From assembly GCF_000987775.1 (NCBI RefSeq), contig NZ_LAHO01000010.1:62001-126000 (forward strand): 64,000 nucleotides of DNA, written 5' to 3'. A program made the translations under genes and the position numbers. Source of the stretch: Arsukibacterium ikkense (lineage in GTDB: Bacteria > Pseudomonadota > Gammaproteobacteria > Enterobacterales > Alteromonadaceae). This document shows positions 24,629 through 35,627 of this stretch, in pieces. The notes below the pieces were generated by a model, which saw only the letters and a program-made list of their open reading frames with translations, was not told the origin of the DNA and ran no database searches. Numbering within the stretch: position 1 is the first letter of the stretch; each line of letters opens with the position of its first letter.

Positions 24629-26125
24629 CTAACGCAGGTTAATCGACATATTTGGGCCAGATACCGGAATATCGTCATCAAACCAACGGGCAGTAATGGT
24701 TTTGGTCTCGGTATAGAAACGCACCGCCTGTTTACCATAAGCATGCTGGTCGCCATAGAACGAGCCTTTCCAGCCGGTGAACGAGAAAAACGGCAGTGGC
24801 ACCGGAATAGGAATGTTAATACCCACCTGGCCTACTTCCACTTCATGCTGATACTTACGGGCAGCAGCGCCGCTGGCGGTAAATATTGAAGTACCGTTAC
24901 CGTATGGGCTGTCGTTAACTACTTTTAACGCTTCAGCCAGTGAATCCACCTGCATAGTGGTTAATACCGGGCCAAAAATTTCCTGCTTATAAATTTCCAT
25001 CTCGGTGGTGACATTGCTAAACACGGTTGGGCCAACCCAGTTACCGTTCGGGTAGCCTTCAACGGTGCAATTTGAGCCATCCAGTACGCAGGTTGCGCCT
25101 TCTTTTTTGCCTTGCTCAATTAACGACAACACCCGGGCACGTGCCTGCGGGCTGATTTGCGGGCCATAAGCGGCATTCGGGTCGGTATAGACACCTGGCC
25201 GTACTTTGCCAATGGCAGCGGCCACTTCCGGGATCCACTCTGCGGCGGCACCAACAAACACGGCAACGGATATGGCCATACAACGCTGACCGGCTGCGCC
25301 GACTGAAGCGCCGACCAGGGCGTTTACTACCTGCTGCTTATTGGCATCGGGCATAATCACCATATGGTTTTTCGCGCCGGCAAAGGCTTGCACCCGTTTT
25401 AAATTATCAGTGCCGGTTTTGTAGATATACTGGCCCACGTTAACAGAGCCAACAAAGGAAATGGCTTTAATATCCGGGTGGTGCAGTATGGCATCGACCT
25501 GCTCTTTCGCGCCGTGCACTACTTGTAATACGCCTTTGGGTGCACCGGCTTTGACAAACAGCTCGGCAATTTTGTTTACCGTCATCGGGTCTTGCTCTGA
25601 CGGTTTTAAAATAAAGGTGTTACCACAGGCAATGGCCATCGGGAACATCCACAATGGGATCATCGCCGGGAAGTTAAACGGGGTAATACCGGCACAGACA
25701 CCCAGTGGCTGAATATAGCTGTAGGTATCGATACTGCGCGCCACGTTTTCAACCGTTTCGCCCATCATTAATGACGGAATATTAGCCGCTTGCTCGACCA
25801 CTTCAATGCCACGCCAGACATCGCCTTTAGCGTCTTCTACTGTTTTACCCAGTTCCTGACAAATAATGTCGGCAATTTCGCCCTGATGCTCTTTTAATAA
25901 ATGGGCAAAGCGCATCATTAAGCGGGCGCGCTCTGATACCGGCACTTCTTTCCAGGTTAAAAAGGCCGCTTTGGCCGATTCAACCGCGCGGGTCATTTCT
26001 TCAGGCGTGGCGCAAGGTACCTGCGCTATTACTTCCTGGGTGGCCGGGTTGGTGACGGGGATCAGTTTGTCACTGTTTGATGTGACGAACTCGCCGTCGA
26101 TAAAATGCTTAACCTGTTGTGTCAT
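24629..26125 (-). CDS. mmsA: CoA-acylating methylmalonate-semialdehyde dehydrogenase
   Basis: A 498-residue aldehyde dehydrogenase-fold enzyme that converts methylmalonate semialdehyde to propionyl-CoA with CoA and NAD. It has [16 protein letters not shown] and [12 protein letters not shown], the catalytic Cys in [14 protein letters not shown], and [15 protein letters not shown] where ordinary aldehyde dehydrogenases carry the ELGGKN glutamate; this replacement is diagnostic of the CoA-acylating group. The GGGAG site is seven bases from the ATG. It is the second gene of the minus-strand operon after the thiolase. Confidence 0.96.
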   Translation of the reverse strand: MTQQVKHFIDGEFVTSNSDKLIPVTNPATQEVIAQVPCATPEEMTRAVESAKAAFLTWKEVPVSERARLMMRFAHLLKEHQGEIADIICQELGKTVEDAKGDVWRGIEVVEQAANIPSLMMGETVENVARSIDTYSYIQPLGVCAGITPFNFPAMIPLWMFPMAIACGNTFILKPSEQDPMTVNKIAELFVKAGAPKGVLQVVHGAKEQVDAILHHPDIKAISFVGSVNVGQYIYKTGTDNLKRVQAFAGAKNHMVIMPDANKQQVVNALVGASVGAAGQRCMAISVAVFVGAAAEWIPEVAAAIGKVRPGVYTDPNAAYGPQISPQARARVLSLIEQGKKEGATCVLDGSNCTVEGYPNGNWVGPTVFSNVTTEMEIYKQEIFGPVLTTMQVDSLAEALKVVNDSPYGNGTSIFTASGAAARKYQHEVEVGQVGINIPIPVPLPFFSFTGWKGSFYGDQHAYGKQAVRFYTETKTITARWFDDDIPVSGPNMSINLR

Positions 26126-26243
26126 CTTGCTTCTCCCGGTTGTTGGGTTTTGCCGCCGGCATTATTAAAATTTTTAATACACTATTTACGCCGCGGGTTG
26201 AGATTTACTCTCACGCTAAATTTGAGTTTGGTGCAAAGAGATC

Positions 26244-26336
26244 GGTTGCGATACCCGCTATGCTCACCACAGCAACTCGCTCGCTGCTTGCGCGCTCACT
26301 CAAACACTCTGTGGCTGCGCTATCGGGTTCCCAACC
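26244..26336. repeat. Palindromic intergenic repeat, family C, copy 1
   Basis: A 93-bp element with complementary ends GGTTGCGATACCCG and CGGGTTCCCAACC, and an inner CCACAG/CTGTGG pair. Its reverse complement aligns along its length with 36885-36965 (GGTTGG, TAGCGCAG, CACAGAGTGT, CAACC shared). It lies between mmsA and the thiolase. Confidence 0.65.
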
Positions 26337-26376
26337 TCACTCTTATTTTTCGTGTCGATAATCTTTCTGAAAATCG

Positions 26377-27582
26377 TTATAAAACTTCTACGGCTAAGGC
26401 GACCGCTTCGCCGCCACCGATACACAGCGAGGCCACGCCTTTACTCAGGCCGCGCTGTCGCAGCGCATGAATAAGGGTAACCAGAATACGGGCGCCTGAA
26501 GCACCTATCGGGTGGCCCAGCGCACAGGCACCGCCGTTAACGTTTACTTTGGCGTGATCCAGGCCCAGTTCGTTAATCGCCAGCATGGTTACCATGGCAA
26601 AGGCTTCGTTAATTTCCCATAAATCGACTTGTTCTTTATCCCAGCCGGCTTTTTGCAGTACTTTTTGCATAGCGCCAACCGGCGCCACCGTAAACAGCGC
26701 CGGTTCCATTGCATTGGTTGCATGTGCTACTACCCGCACCAGTGGCGTTAAGCCCTGGGCCTTGGCATCTGCTTCACGCATCAACACCAGTGCGGCTGCG
26801 CCATCTGAAATAGAGCTGGAGTTCGCCGCGGTAATGGTACCGTCTTTGGCAAAGGCCGGGCGTAAGCTGGGTATTTTATCCAGTTTGGCATTACCTGGCT
26901 GCTCGTCCACCTTAAAGGTCACTTCGCCTTTACGGGTCTGGAAGGTTACCGGGGCAATTTCGGCTTCAAAAGCACCATTGCTAATGGCCTGCTGAGCACG
27001 GGTGGTAGATTGCACCGCAAAGGCGTCCATTTGCTCGCGGGTGATGCCTTTCTCATCAGCAGTGCCCTGAGCAAAACAGCCCATGGCTTTGCCGTCATAG
27101 GCATTTTCCAGGCCGTCTAACATCATATGATCTTTTATCTCGCCGTGGCCCATGCGATAACCAGCACGGGCTTTAGGCAACAGATAAGGCGCGTTGCTCA
27201 TTGACTCCATACCGCCAGCCACTACTACATCAGCACTGCCGGCTTTAAGTAAATCGCTGGCCAGCATTACCGCCTTTAAGCCTGAACCACATACTTTGTT
27301 AATAGTGGTGGCACCGGCGCTTAACGGTAAGCCGGCTTTTAAAGTGGCCTGGCGTGCCGGGGCCTGGCCTAAACCGGCTGGCAGCACGTTACCCATAATC
27401 ACTTCGCTGACCTTATCGCCGCTTACGCCAGCCTGCTCTAATGCCGCTTTAATCGCAGTTGCGCCCAGTACCGTGGCGTCAACTTCGGTTAAGCCGCCCA
27501 TAAAGCCGCCCATGGCGGTGCGTTTGGCGGCAACGATCACAATATTGTTTGCTGAGTTATGTTCTTTATTGTCAGAAGCCAT
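26377..27582 (-). CDS. Acetyl-CoA C-acyltransferase (thiolase)
   Basis: A 401-residue thiolase. The acyl-accepting Cys is in INKVCGSGLKAVM, the His in GGACALGHPIGASGAR and the second Cys in SLCIGGGEAVA. It probably cleaves acetoacetyl-CoA made by the CoA-transferase of the liu operon, or 2-methylacetoacetyl-CoA from isoleucine. AGGAG precedes the ATG. It is divergent from liuR, with putative LiuR operators in the gap, and lies upstream of mmsA on the same strand, so its promoter may also feed the valine genes. Confidence 0.94.
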   Translation of the reverse strand: MASDNKEHNSANNIVIVAAKRTAMGGFMGGLTEVDATVLGATAIKAALEQAGVSGDKVSEVIMGNVLPAGLGQAPARQATLKAGLPLSAGATTINKVCGSGLKAVMLASDLLKAGSADVVVAGGMESMSNAPYLLPKARAGYRMGHGEIKDHMMLDGLENAYDGKAMGCFAQGTADEKGITREQMDAFAVQSTTRAQQAISNGAFEAEIAPVTFQTRKGEVTFKVDEQPGNAKLDKIPSLRPAFAKDGTITAANSSSISDGAAALVLMREADAKAQGLTPLVRVVAHATNAMEPALFTVAPVGAMQKVLQKAGWDKEQVDLWEINEAFAMVTMLAINELGLDHAKVNVNGGACALGHPIGASGARILVTLIHALRQRGLSKGVASLCIGGGEAVALAVEVL

Positions 27583-27636
27583 TTTGCTCTCCTGTATAAG
27601 GTTGGCCTGAAAAGATGCCCAAGAGCCTACACCAAA

Positions 27637-27658
27637 TTTACGTTTACGCCAACGTCAA
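27637..27658. promoter_or_regulatory. Putative LiuR operator on the thiolase side
   Basis: TTTACGTTTACGCCAACG followed by TCAA is an imperfect palindrome of TTTACG/TTGACG half sites, located 55 bases upstream of the thiolase ATG. The sequence style matches what is expected for LiuR in gammaproteobacteria. The assignment is inferred from position beside liuR. Confidence 0.5.
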
Positions 27659-27804
27659 CTATCTAACACTATGGTAGTGTCTGCTGGTTATAGTTCTGGA
27701 AATGGTGCAGTAAACTGTACAGTCGGATCAGTAAAATCTGGCATTTTTGCTTTACAAAGCCAGTCAAATCGCCCTTTTGTTCATTTCAAGCGCCCGCAGT
27801 CAGC

Positions 27805-27821
27805 TTTACCTTTACGTAAAC
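27805..27821. promoter_or_regulatory. Putative LiuR operator on the liuR side
   Basis: TTTACCTTTACGTAAAC contains the perfect palindrome TTTACGTAAA and resembles the operator at 27637. It lies 39 bases before the liuR ATG, as expected for a MerR-family regulator acting within its own promoter. Confidence 0.55.
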
Positions 27822-27859
27822 TTCACTTATAGTTGATGGCGTTTTTCGGGAAGGCGGTT

Positions 27860-28264
27860 ATGACAGAAAAAGAAGAAAAAACCTACAGTATCAGCGAGCT
27901 GGCTAAAGAGTTCGACATTACTACCCGCAGCATTCGGTTTTACGAAGATCAGCGGCTGCTTGCGCCGCTGCGTAATGGCCAGACCCGCATTTACAGTAAA
28001 CGCGACCGGGTACGTTTAAAACTTATTTTGCGTGGCAAACGGCTGGGTTTTAGCCTGGCTGAAACCGGCCAGTTATTTGAGTTGTACGATGCTGACAAAA
28101 GCAGCGTCACCCAATTAAGTACCATGCTGAAATTAATCGAGCAGAAGAAAACCGAACTGCATCAGCAACTGGACGACATTAAAGTGGTGCTAATGGAGCT
28201 GGTCACCGTTGAAAAACGATGCCGCGACACCTTAGCCGACGCCAAACAATCCAAAACCGCTTAG
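27860..28264 (+). CDS. liuR: MerR-family regulator of branched-chain amino acid catabolism
   Basis: A 134-residue regulator. The winged helix-turn-helix is [20 protein letters not shown], then [20 protein letters not shown], followed by a C-terminal coiled coil (residues about 85-120) for dimerisation. It is the first gene of the liu operon, as in other proteobacteria. LiuR senses catabolic acyl-CoA intermediates and represses or activates liu genes. The ATG at 27860 follows GGAAGG, so the nine codons before it are excluded. liuA follows 34 bases on. Confidence 0.92.
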   Translation: MTEKEEKTYSISELAKEFDITTRSIRFYEDQRLLAPLRNGQTRIYSKRDRVRLKLILRGKRLGFSLAETGQLFELYDADKSSVTQLSTMLKLIEQKKTELHQQLDDIKVVLMELVTVEKRCRDTLADAKQSKTA

Positions 28265-28298
28265 GCGGTTTTCAGTATTTAGCAAACGGGGATTTACC

Positions 28299-29468
28299 AT
28301 GATTAGCAGTTACAAAGGCCTTAACTTCGATTTAGGCGAAACCGTCGATATGATCCGCGAGCAGGTTAACGCCTTTGCCCGGGAAGAAATAGCACCGCGT
28401 GCTGAACACATTGACCAGGTAAACGAATTCCCGAATGAGCTGTGGCGCAAGTTTGGTGATTTAGGCCTGCTTGGCATTACCGTTGACGAAAAATACGGTG
28501 GCTCGGGGCTGGGTTATGTAGAGCACGTGGTCGCTCTGGAAGAAATTAGCCGGGCCTCAGCTTCAGTAGGCCTATCGTACGGTGCCCATTCTAATCTGTG
28601 TGTTAACCAGATTTTCCGTAACGGCACGGAAGAACAGAAAATGAAGTACCTGCCTAAGCTTTGCACTGGCGAGCATATCGGTGCCCTGGCCATGAGCGAG
28701 CCTAATGCCGGCTCGGACGTGGTAAGTATGAAGCTGCGCGCCGATAAAAAAGGCGATGTTTATGTCTTAAACGGCAATAAAATGTGGATCACCAATGGCC
28801 CCGATGCCCATACCTATGTGATTTACGCCAAAACCGACATTAATGCCGGCAGCAAAGGCATTACTGCCTTTATTGTGGAGCGCGGCACTAAAGGCTTTAG
28901 CACCGCTCAAAAGCTGGATAAGCTAGGCATGCGCGGTTCTAACACCTGCGAGCTGGTGTTTGTTGACTGCGAAGTACCGGCCGAAAACGTGCTGGGCCAG
29001 GTAGGTGGCGGCGTTAAAGTATTAATGAGCGGCCTGGATTACGAGCGCGTAGTGCTGGCAGCTGGCCCGCTGGGCATTATGCAAGCCTGTATGGACGTGG
29101 TAGTACCCTATATTCACGACCGCAAACAGTTTGGCCAGGCTATTGGTGAATTCCAACTGGTTCAAGGCAAACTGGCCGATATGTACACCCAGATGAACGC
29201 GGCTAAATCTTATGTTTATACCGTCGCTAAAGCCTGCGACCGCGGTGAAACCACCCGTAAAGACGCGGCTGCGGTTATTTTATATTCCGCTGAGCTGGCT
29301 ACCAAGATGGCGCTGGATGCTATTCAGTTATTAGGCGGTAATGGCTACATTAACGAATACCCTACCGGCCGTTTACTGCGCGATGCCAAGCTATATGAAA
29401 TTGGCGCCGGCACCTCTGAAATCCGCCGTATGTTAATTGGCCGCGAGTTATTTACTGAGTCGAACTGA
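28299..29468 (+). CDS. liuA: Isovaleryl-CoA dehydrogenase
   Basis: A 389-residue FAD enzyme forming 3-methylcrotonyl-CoA from isovaleryl-CoA. It has [15 protein letters not shown] and [14 protein letters not shown]. The catalytic Glu is in [16 protein letters not shown], and the C-terminal position used by other acyl-CoA dehydrogenases is instead [12 protein letters not shown]. That relocation of the base is the hallmark of isovaleryl-CoA dehydrogenases. GGGG lies seven bases before the ATG. liuB starts one base after its stop. Confidence 0.96.
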   Translation: MISSYKGLNFDLGETVDMIREQVNAFAREEIAPRAEHIDQVNEFPNELWRKFGDLGLLGITVDEKYGGSGLGYVEHVVALEEISRASASVGLSYGAHSNLCVNQIFRNGTEEQKMKYLPKLCTGEHIGALAMSEPNAGSDVVSMKLRADKKGDVYVLNGNKMWITNGPDAHTYVIYAKTDINAGSKGITAFIVERGTKGFSTAQKLDKLGMRGSNTCELVFVDCEVPAENVLGQVGGGVKVLMSGLDYERVVLAAGPLGIMQACMDVVVPYIHDRKQFGQAIGEFQLVQGKLADMYTQMNAAKSYVYTVAKACDRGETTRKDAAAVILYSAELATKMALDAIQLLGGNGYINEYPTGRLLRDAKLYEIGAGTSEIRRMLIGRELFTESN

Positions 29469-29469
29469 T

Positions 29470-31077
29470 ATGAGCAAATTTATCAGCAAGGTTAATCCGC
29501 GTAGCGAAGAGTTTTTGAAAAACGCGGCGGCGATGCAGACCGTGGTCGACGATCTGAATGCTAAGGTGCAACAGATTAAACTGGGCGGCGGTGAGGCGTT
29601 AATTGCCCGCCACACCGCCCGCGGTAAATTATTTGTACGCGATCGGATCCAAAAGCTGCTCGACCCGGGCTCGCCCTTTTTAGAAGTGGGTCAGTTTGCC
29701 GGCTGGGAATGTTATGAAGATTATGTGCCCTGTGCTGGTGTCGTTGCCGGTATTGGCCGGGTTAGCGGTATTGAGTGCATGATTGTTGCTAACGACGCCA
29801 CGGTAAAAGGCGGTACTTACTATCCGCTTACCGTGAAAAAACACCTGCGGGCGCAGGAGATTGCCGAGCGCTGTCACCTGCCCTGCATATATCTGGTTGA
29901 TTCGGGTGGTGCTAACCTGCCGCGTCAAGACGATGTGTTTCCCGACAAACTGCACTTTGGCCGTATTTTCTTTAACCAGGCCAATATGTCAGCCAAAGGC
30001 ATTCCGCAAATTGCGGCGGTGATGGGCTTATGTACCGCCGGCGGTGCTTACGTACCAGCGATGGCGGATGAGAGCATTATTGTTAAAGATCAGGGCACCA
30101 TTTTCTTAGCCGGGCCGCCGCTGGTGAAAGCCGCCACCGGTGAAGAAGTGTCGGCAGAAGAGCTGGGCGGTGCCGATGTGCACTGTAAAATTTCCGGCGT
30201 GGCCGATCACTATGCCTTAAATGACGAGCACGCGCTGCAGCTGGCCCGTAATGCAGTATCCCGCTTAAACCGCCCTGCCGCAGAGCAAATGGATGTCAAA
30301 CCCGCGCAAGAGCCTCTGTATGATGCCAAAGAGTTATACGGCATTGTTGGCACCGATTTACGCAAACCTTTTGATGTCAAAGAAGTGATCGCCCGGATTG
30401 TTGATAGCTCTGATTTTGACGAGTTTAAACAACTTTACGGCGCCACCCTGGTATGCGGTTTTGCACGGATTTTCGGTTATCCGGTAGGCATAGTTGCCAA
30501 TAACGGGATTTTATTTTCTGAGTCGGCGCAAAAAGGTGCGCACTTTATTGAGCTGTGTGCCCAGCGCAAAATTCCACTGCTGTTTTTACAGAACATTACC
30601 GGCTTTATGGTTGGTAAAAAGTATGAAGCTGAAGGCATTGCCAAACACGGCGCCAAGATGGTGATGGCGGTAAGCTGTGCCAAGGTGCCGAAATTTACCG
30701 TGTTAATTGGCGGCAGCTATGGTGCTGGCAACTACGGTATGTGCGGCCGCGCTTACGACCCTACCATGATGTGGATGTGGCCCAATGCGCGCATTTCAGT
30801 TATGGGCGGCGAGCAAGCCGCCGGCGTAATGGCGCAGGTCACCAAAGATGGTTTGGCCCGTAAAGGCGAGACGCTGTCGGCAGAGGCGGAAAAAGCGCTG
30901 AAGCAGCCGATTATTGAGCAATACGAGAAGCAGGGCCACCCTTACTACGCCAGTGGTCGCTTGTGGGATGACGGTATTATCGACCCGGCCCAAACCCGGA
31001 TGACAGTGGGTCTGGCGTTGGCGGCAGCTCTTAATGCGCCAATTGAAGAGACTAAGTTTGGTGTGTTTCGGATGTAG
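29470..31077 (+). CDS. liuB: Methylcrotonyl-CoA carboxylase, carboxyltransferase (beta) subunit
   Basis: A 535-residue subunit that transfers the carboxyl group from biotin to 3-methylcrotonyl-CoA. Two crotonase-like halves are visible: the first with [26 protein letters not shown] and [11 protein letters not shown], the second with [16 protein letters not shown] and [16 protein letters not shown]. The frame is open 11 codons upstream, but the ATG at 29470, one base after the liuA stop, is the natural coupled start. It works with LiuD, encoded two genes downstream. A 109-bp gap follows before liuC. Confidence 0.97.
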   Translation: MSKFISKVNPRSEEFLKNAAAMQTVVDDLNAKVQQIKLGGGEALIARHTARGKLFVRDRIQKLLDPGSPFLEVGQFAGWECYEDYVPCAGVVAGIGRVSGIECMIVANDATVKGGTYYPLTVKKHLRAQEIAERCHLPCIYLVDSGGANLPRQDDVFPDKLHFGRIFFNQANMSAKGIPQIAAVMGLCTAGGAYVPAMADESIIVKDQGTIFLAGPPLVKAATGEEVSAEELGGADVHCKISGVADHYALNDEHALQLARNAVSRLNRPAAEQMDVKPAQEPLYDAKELYGIVGTDLRKPFDVKEVIARIVDSSDFDEFKQLYGATLVCGFARIFGYPVGIVANNGILFSESAQKGAHFIELCAQRKIPLLFLQNITGFMVGKKYEAEGIAKHGAKMVMAVSCAKVPKFTVLIGGSYGAGNYGMCGRAYDPTMMWMWPNARISVMGGEQAAGVMAQVTKDGLARKGETLSAEAEKALKQPIIEQYEKQGHPYYASGRLWDDGIIDPAQTRMTVGLALAAALNAPIEETKFGVFRM

Positions 31078-31186
31078 TTAGTTGCAAGGCGCTTCGGCCA
31101 TAGACGCAGCAACCGCGATGTCGGAGAGATTCGATTGCCGGTTTTTATTGAGCCATACCAAAAGCTAAAACACTTTCGGAGAAAAG

Positions 31187-31993
31187 ATGAACCAGGTTTA
31201 CACCCAAGTAAGTATCGACCAGCGCGGCGTGGCCAACCTGGTACTTAACCGGCCAGAAGTGCATAACGCCTTTGACGACTTGATGATTGCCGAGCTTATT
31301 CAGGTACTGGACAGCCTGGCCGCCAATGATCAGGTAAAAGTGCTATTGCTTAGCGCCAATGGCAAAAATTTCTCTGCCGGCGCCGATTTAAACTGGATGC
31401 GCTCGATGGCTGAAAAAGACTATCAGCAAAATCTGGACGATGCCAACGAGCTGGCCCTGCTGATGCATAAGCTGGATAAATTTCCCAAGCCCACCGTTGC
31501 TATGGTACAAGGCGCCGCCTTTGGCGGCGCTGTCGGTTTAGTGGCGTGTTGCGATATCGCTGTTGCCAGCGACACGGCCAGCTTTTGTTTAAGCGAAGTG
31601 AAAATTGGCCTTATTCCAGCCGTAATAAGCCCCTATGTAATGCGCGCGCTGGGTGAACGGCAAAGCCGGCGTTACTTTTTAACCGCCGAGCGCTTTAGTG
31701 CCGATACGGCGAAAACCCTGGGGCTGCTGCATGAAGTAACAACCCCCAGCGAGTTAACCGATAAAACTAACGGGTTTATCGACAACCTGTTACAAAACAG
31801 CCCGGCTGCGATCAGCGCCGCGAAAACCCTACTGCACAATATTTATAACCGTAAAATCAGCAACAATGTGGTAGCGCATACTACGCAGGCCATTGCTGAA
31901 ATTCGGGTGTCGGCAGAAGGCCAGGAAGGCCTGAGTGCCTTTCTTGAAAAACGCCGCCCTGGTTGGTTGCCGCATACGTCACAGGATAAATAA
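31187..31993 (+). CDS. liuC: Methylglutaconyl-CoA hydratase
   Basis: A 268-residue crotonase that hydrates 3-methylglutaconyl-CoA to HMG-CoA. NFSAGADLNWMR and GAAFGGAVGLVACCDIAVA form the oxyanion hole, and SEVKIGLIPAVISPYVM carries a catalytic acid. These are the usual AUH-type signatures. GGAG sits five bases before the ATG. It is followed after three bases by liuD. Confidence 0.94.
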   Translation: MNQVYTQVSIDQRGVANLVLNRPEVHNAFDDLMIAELIQVLDSLAANDQVKVLLLSANGKNFSAGADLNWMRSMAEKDYQQNLDDANELALLMHKLDKFPKPTVAMVQGAAFGGAVGLVACCDIAVASDTASFCLSEVKIGLIPAVISPYVMRALGERQSRRYFLTAERFSADTAKTLGLLHEVTTPSELTDKTNGFIDNLLQNSPAAISAAKTLLHNIYNRKISNNVVAHTTQAIAEIRVSAEGQEGLSAFLEKRRPGWLPHTSQDK

Positions 31994-31996
31994 CTT

Positions 31997-33982
31997 ATGT
32001 TTCGCAAAATATTAATCGCTAACCGTGGCGAAATTGCCTGCCGGGTTATCGACACGGCCCACAAACTGGGTATTCGTTGTGTGGCTGTTTATTCAGAAGC
32101 CGACGCCAATGCCCGTCATGTGCGAATGGCCGACGAAGCCTACTTATTGGGCCCGGCGCCGAGTAAAGACTCTTACCTGCGCAGCGATAAAATTATTGCC
32201 ATTGCCAAACAAAGTGGCGCCGAAGCCATTCACCCGGGCTATGGCTTTTTATCCGAAAACGAAGATTTCGCCAAAGCCTGTAGCGACGCCGGTGTAGTAT
32301 TTATTGGCCCGCCGGTTAGCGCCATTACCGCCATGGGCTCAAAAAGCGCTGCCAAACATATTATGGCCAAAGCTGGCGTGCCACTGGTGCCGGGTTATCA
32401 CGGTGATGATCAGTCCGATGTGTTACTGGCCGCTGAGTCAGCGAAAATTGGTTATCCGCAGCTACTAAAAGCCGCCTATGGTGGCGGTGGTAAAGGCATG
32501 CGGGTGGTCTGGAAAAAAGAGGAATTTGCCGATGCGCTGGCCAGTGCCCGCCGCGAGGCCAAAGCCGGTTTTGGCAACGATAAAATGTTGCTGGAGCGCT
32601 ATTTAACCAAACCCCGCCACATTGAAATTCAGGTATTTTGTGACAACCACGGCAATGCGGTGTATTTAGCCGAGCGCGACTGCTCGATTCAGCGCCGCCA
32701 CCAAAAAGTTATTGAAGAAGCGCCGGCACCTAATTTTAGCGCTGAGCAGCGCCAGGCGATGGGCGAAGCAGCAGTAAAAGCGGCCAAAGCTATCGATTAT
32801 CGTGGTGCTGGTACGGTCGAGTTTTTGTTTGATGAAGACGGTTCATTTTATTTTATGGAAATGAACACCCGGCTGCAGGTGGAGCATCCGGTTACCGAAA
32901 TGATCACCGGTCAGGATTTAGTTAAATGGCAACTGTTAGTGGCTGCCGGTGAAAAACTGCCGTTAAGCCAAGATGAAGTGCAAATTGATGGCCACGCCAT
33001 TGAAGTGCGGGTATACGCAGAAGATCCTGATAACGACTTTATGCCGGCGACCGGTAAACTGACCTATTTACGCCAGCCTGAACAGAGCCGTTATGTGCGG
33101 GTAGATACCGGTGTGGTGGAAAATGACGAAGTGTCACCCTACTACGACCCAATGATAGCCAAGCTCATTGTCTGGGATGAAAGCCGTGACCGCGCTATCG
33201 CCCGTATGCTGCGCGCCTTGGATGACTACCGGATTGCCGGCGTAACCACCAACCTGAGTTTTTTAACCAGCTTAACCGAGCACCCGGCGTTTAAAGCTGC
33301 TGAGCTGGATACCAACTTTATTAACCAGCACCAGGCTAGCTTATTTGCCCCGGCCAATAGCGAAAATAACCAGGCGCTGGTGCTGGCAGCATTGTTTATT
33401 CTGGAGCAACAAAAAGCCCCCGTAACAGCGCCGTCGACACCCAGCCCCTGGCAATACAGCCATGGCTGGCGTTTAAATGAAACGCCTACTGTACTGCTGA
33501 CGTTACTGTGCGGCGACAAGGCTGAGCAATTAACCATTCGCGAGCAGCAACAGCACTATGTGGTTGAGCTGCAAGGCCAGCAAATTTGCTGTCTGGCCGA
33601 ACTGAATAGTGATGAGCTTAGCGCGACCTTGGGCGATCATAAAACCAAGGTGCGGGTTAGCCGCTACCAGGACACCATTAGCGTATTTATTAAACACCAT
33701 CGCTACGACTTTATTTACCGTACTGAAGTCACCACCGAGCAAGATGGCAGTGAGCATGCCGGTAGCTTAACGGCACCGATGAACGGCACTATAGTGGCGG
33801 TGATGACTAAGCCCGGCGCCATGGTTAAAGCCGGTGATACCCTGGTCATTATGGAGGCGATGAAAATGGAGTACAGCATTAAAGCGCCCAAAGATGGCCT
33901 GGTAAATGAGGTGTTTTATGCCGCCGGTGACTTGGTAAAAGATGGCGCCGAGCTGGTTGATTTTAGTCCGGAGGAAGCATGA
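31997..33982 (+). CDS. liuD: Methylcrotonyl-CoA carboxylase, biotin-containing (alpha) subunit
   Basis: A 661-residue subunit. The biotin carboxylase domain (about residues 1-450) has [11 protein letters not shown], the ATP-grasp [10 protein letters not shown] and [15 protein letters not shown] linker of lower conservation follows. The biotin carboxyl carrier domain is at the C-terminus, with the biotinylated Lys in EAMKMEYS. It carboxylates biotin with ATP and bicarbonate for LiuB. Its stop overlaps the liuE start (ATGA). Confidence 0.97.
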   Translation: MFRKILIANRGEIACRVIDTAHKLGIRCVAVYSEADANARHVRMADEAYLLGPAPSKDSYLRSDKIIAIAKQSGAEAIHPGYGFLSENEDFAKACSDAGVVFIGPPVSAITAMGSKSAAKHIMAKAGVPLVPGYHGDDQSDVLLAAESAKIGYPQLLKAAYGGGGKGMRVVWKKEEFADALASARREAKAGFGNDKMLLERYLTKPRHIEIQVFCDNHGNAVYLAERDCSIQRRHQKVIEEAPAPNFSAEQRQAMGEAAVKAAKAIDYRGAGTVEFLFDEDGSFYFMEMNTRLQVEHPVTEMITGQDLVKWQLLVAAGEKLPLSQDEVQIDGHAIEVRVYAEDPDNDFMPATGKLTYLRQPEQSRYVRVDTGVVENDEVSPYYDPMIAKLIVWDESRDRAIARMLRALDDYRIAGVTTNLSFLTSLTEHPAFKAAELDTNFINQHQASLFAPANSENNQALVLAALFILEQQKAPVTAPSTPSPWQYSHGWRLNETPTVLLTLLCGDKAEQLTIREQQQHYVVELQGQQICCLAELNSDELSATLGDHKTKVRVSRYQDTISVFIKHHRYDFIYRTEVTTEQDGSEHAGSLTAPMNGTIVAVMTKPGAMVKAGDTLVIMEAMKMEYSIKAPKDGLVNEVFYAAGDLVKDGAELVDFSPEEA

Positions 33983-34893
33983 GCTTACCCGCAAGTGTCC
34001 GTATCGTCGAAGTAGGCCCGCGTGATGGCCTGCAAAACGAGCACAGCGTTAGCACCGCCGATAAAATTACCTTAATCGACATGCTTAGCGCTGCTGGCCT
34101 TAGCTACATTGAAAGCGGCGCCTTTGTCTCCCCCAAGTGGGTGCCACAAATGGCCGACGCCGCCGAGGTATTTGCCGGCATTGCCCGCCAAGCCGGTGTT
34201 ACTTATGCCGCACTTACCCCCAACCTAAAGGGCTATCAGGCAGCTAAGGCAGCCGGCGCCACTGAGGTGGCGATTTTTGGCGCTGCCTCTGAAGCCTTTA
34301 GTCAGAAAAATATTAACTGCTCAATTAGTGAAAGCCTGGAGCGCTTTGCGCCTGTGCTAGAAGCGGCAAAAGCCGATGGCATTAAGGTGCGTGGCTATGT
34401 GTCCTGCGTGGTGGGCTGCCCCTATCAGGGCGAGGTTGCACCAACCGAAGTGGCGCTGGTGGCGAAAGCGCTGCTGGAATTGGGCTGTTATGAAATATCA
34501 CTGGGCGATACTATCGGTGTCGGCACGCCGCAAAAAGTGAATGCGATGCTGGATGCGGTGCTGTCGATGGTGCCGGCAGAAAAGTTAGCGGTGCATTTTC
34601 ATGATACTTACGGCCAGGCGTTAACTAATATTTACGTGGCGCTAAACCGCGGTGTTGCTGTTGTCGACAGTGCAGTAGCAGGCCTCGGCGGCTGCCCATA
34701 CGCTGCCGGTGCCTCTGGCAACGTGGCCACTGAAGATGTGGTGTATTTACTGAATGGCCTGGGTATTCGCCACGGAGTAGATTTAACCGCGCTGGCGCAG
34801 GCCGGTTGGTTTATTACCGACAAGCTGGGGAAGCAGCCTAGTTCTAAAGTAGGATTGGCACTTAAGGCGAAGTGCACGCAAACTATTAACTAA
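33979..34893 (+). CDS. liuE: Hydroxymethylglutaryl-CoA lyase
   Basis: A 304-residue TIM-barrel lyase that splits HMG-CoA into acetoacetate and acetyl-CoA. It has [10 protein letters not shown] at the N-terminus with the catalytic Arg-Asp, [12 protein letters not shown], the metal-binding [10 protein letters not shown] and [19 protein letters not shown], with the active-site Cys in GGCPYA. Its start overlaps the liuD stop. It supplies acetoacetate to the CoA-transferase that follows. Confidence 0.97.
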   Translation: MSLPASVRIVEVGPRDGLQNEHSVSTADKITLIDMLSAAGLSYIESGAFVSPKWVPQMADAAEVFAGIARQAGVTYAALTPNLKGYQAAKAAGATEVAIFGAASEAFSQKNINCSISESLERFAPVLEAAKADGIKVRGYVSCVVGCPYQGEVAPTEVALVAKALLELGCYEISLGDTIGVGTPQKVNAMLDAVLSMVPAEKLAVHFHDTYGQALTNIYVALNRGVAVVDSAVAGLGGCPYAAGASGNVATEDVVYLLNGLGIRHGVDLTALAQAGWFITDKLGKQPSSKVGLALKAKCTQTIN

Positions 34894-34915
34894 AATATCG
34901 CACAGGGGACAACAA

Positions 34916-35617
34916 ATGGCAGGGTTTAATAAAGTCGTACATAGCTACGAAGACGCCATGGCAGGCCTGCAAGACGGCATGACCGTGATTGCCGGTGGCT
35001 TTGGTTTATGCGGTATTCCGGAAGGCTTAATTGCCCAGATTAAAAAAATGGGTACTACCGACTTAACCGTAGTCTCTAACAACTGCGGCGTGGATGGGTT
35101 TGGTTTGGGTATTCTGCTGGAAGATCGCCAAATTAAAAAAATGGTCGCCTCGTATGTTGGCGAAAACGCGCTGTTTGAAAAACAGCTGCTTAGCGGCGAG
35201 CTGGAAGTAGAACTGACCCCCCAAGGCACCCTGGCGGAAAAAATGCGCGCCGGCGGTGCCGGCATACCGGCATTTTTCACCGCCACCGGCTACGGCACGC
35301 CAGTTGCTGAGGGCAAAGAAACCCGCGAAATTAATGGCCGTAACTACGTGCTGGAGCCGGCGATTACCGGCGATTTTGCCATAGTACGCGCCTGGAAAGC
35401 CGACCGTTACGGCAACCTGGTATTTCGCCATACCTCAATGAACTTTAACCCCATGGCCGCCACTGCCGGTAAAATCACCGTGGCAGAAGTGGAAGAAATT
35501 GTCGAGCCAGGTGAGCTGGAACCCTCGCAAATTCATACCCCGGGTATTTACGTGCAGCGCGTGATCAAAGGCAACTTTGAGAAGCGCATCGAACGTCGTA
35601 TGGTGCAACAAGGTTAA
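34916..35617 (+). CDS. 3-oxoacid CoA-transferase subunit A
   Basis: A 233-residue subunit of family I CoA-transferases with [16 protein letters not shown] and [14 protein letters not shown] near the start and [15 protein letters not shown] in the middle. Together with subunit B it activates acetoacetate using succinyl-CoA, so leucine carbon enters acetoacetyl-CoA. GGGGA precedes the ATG. Confidence 0.94.
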   Translation: MAGFNKVVHSYEDAMAGLQDGMTVIAGGFGLCGIPEGLIAQIKKMGTTDLTVVSNNCGVDGFGLGILLEDRQIKKMVASYVGENALFEKQLLSGELEVELTPQGTLAEKMRAGGAGIPAFFTATGYGTPVAEGKETREINGRNYVLEPAITGDFAIVRAWKADRYGNLVFRHTSMNFNPMAATAGKITVAEVEEIVEPGELEPSQIHTPGIYVQRVIKGNFEKRIERRMVQQG

Positions 35618-35627
35618 GGAGGCAACC

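Noticed and set aside
31078..31186. The gap between liuB and liuC as another structured repeat copy
   Set aside because: It contains short complementary pieces (GTTGC/GCAAC) but no shared core with families B or C.
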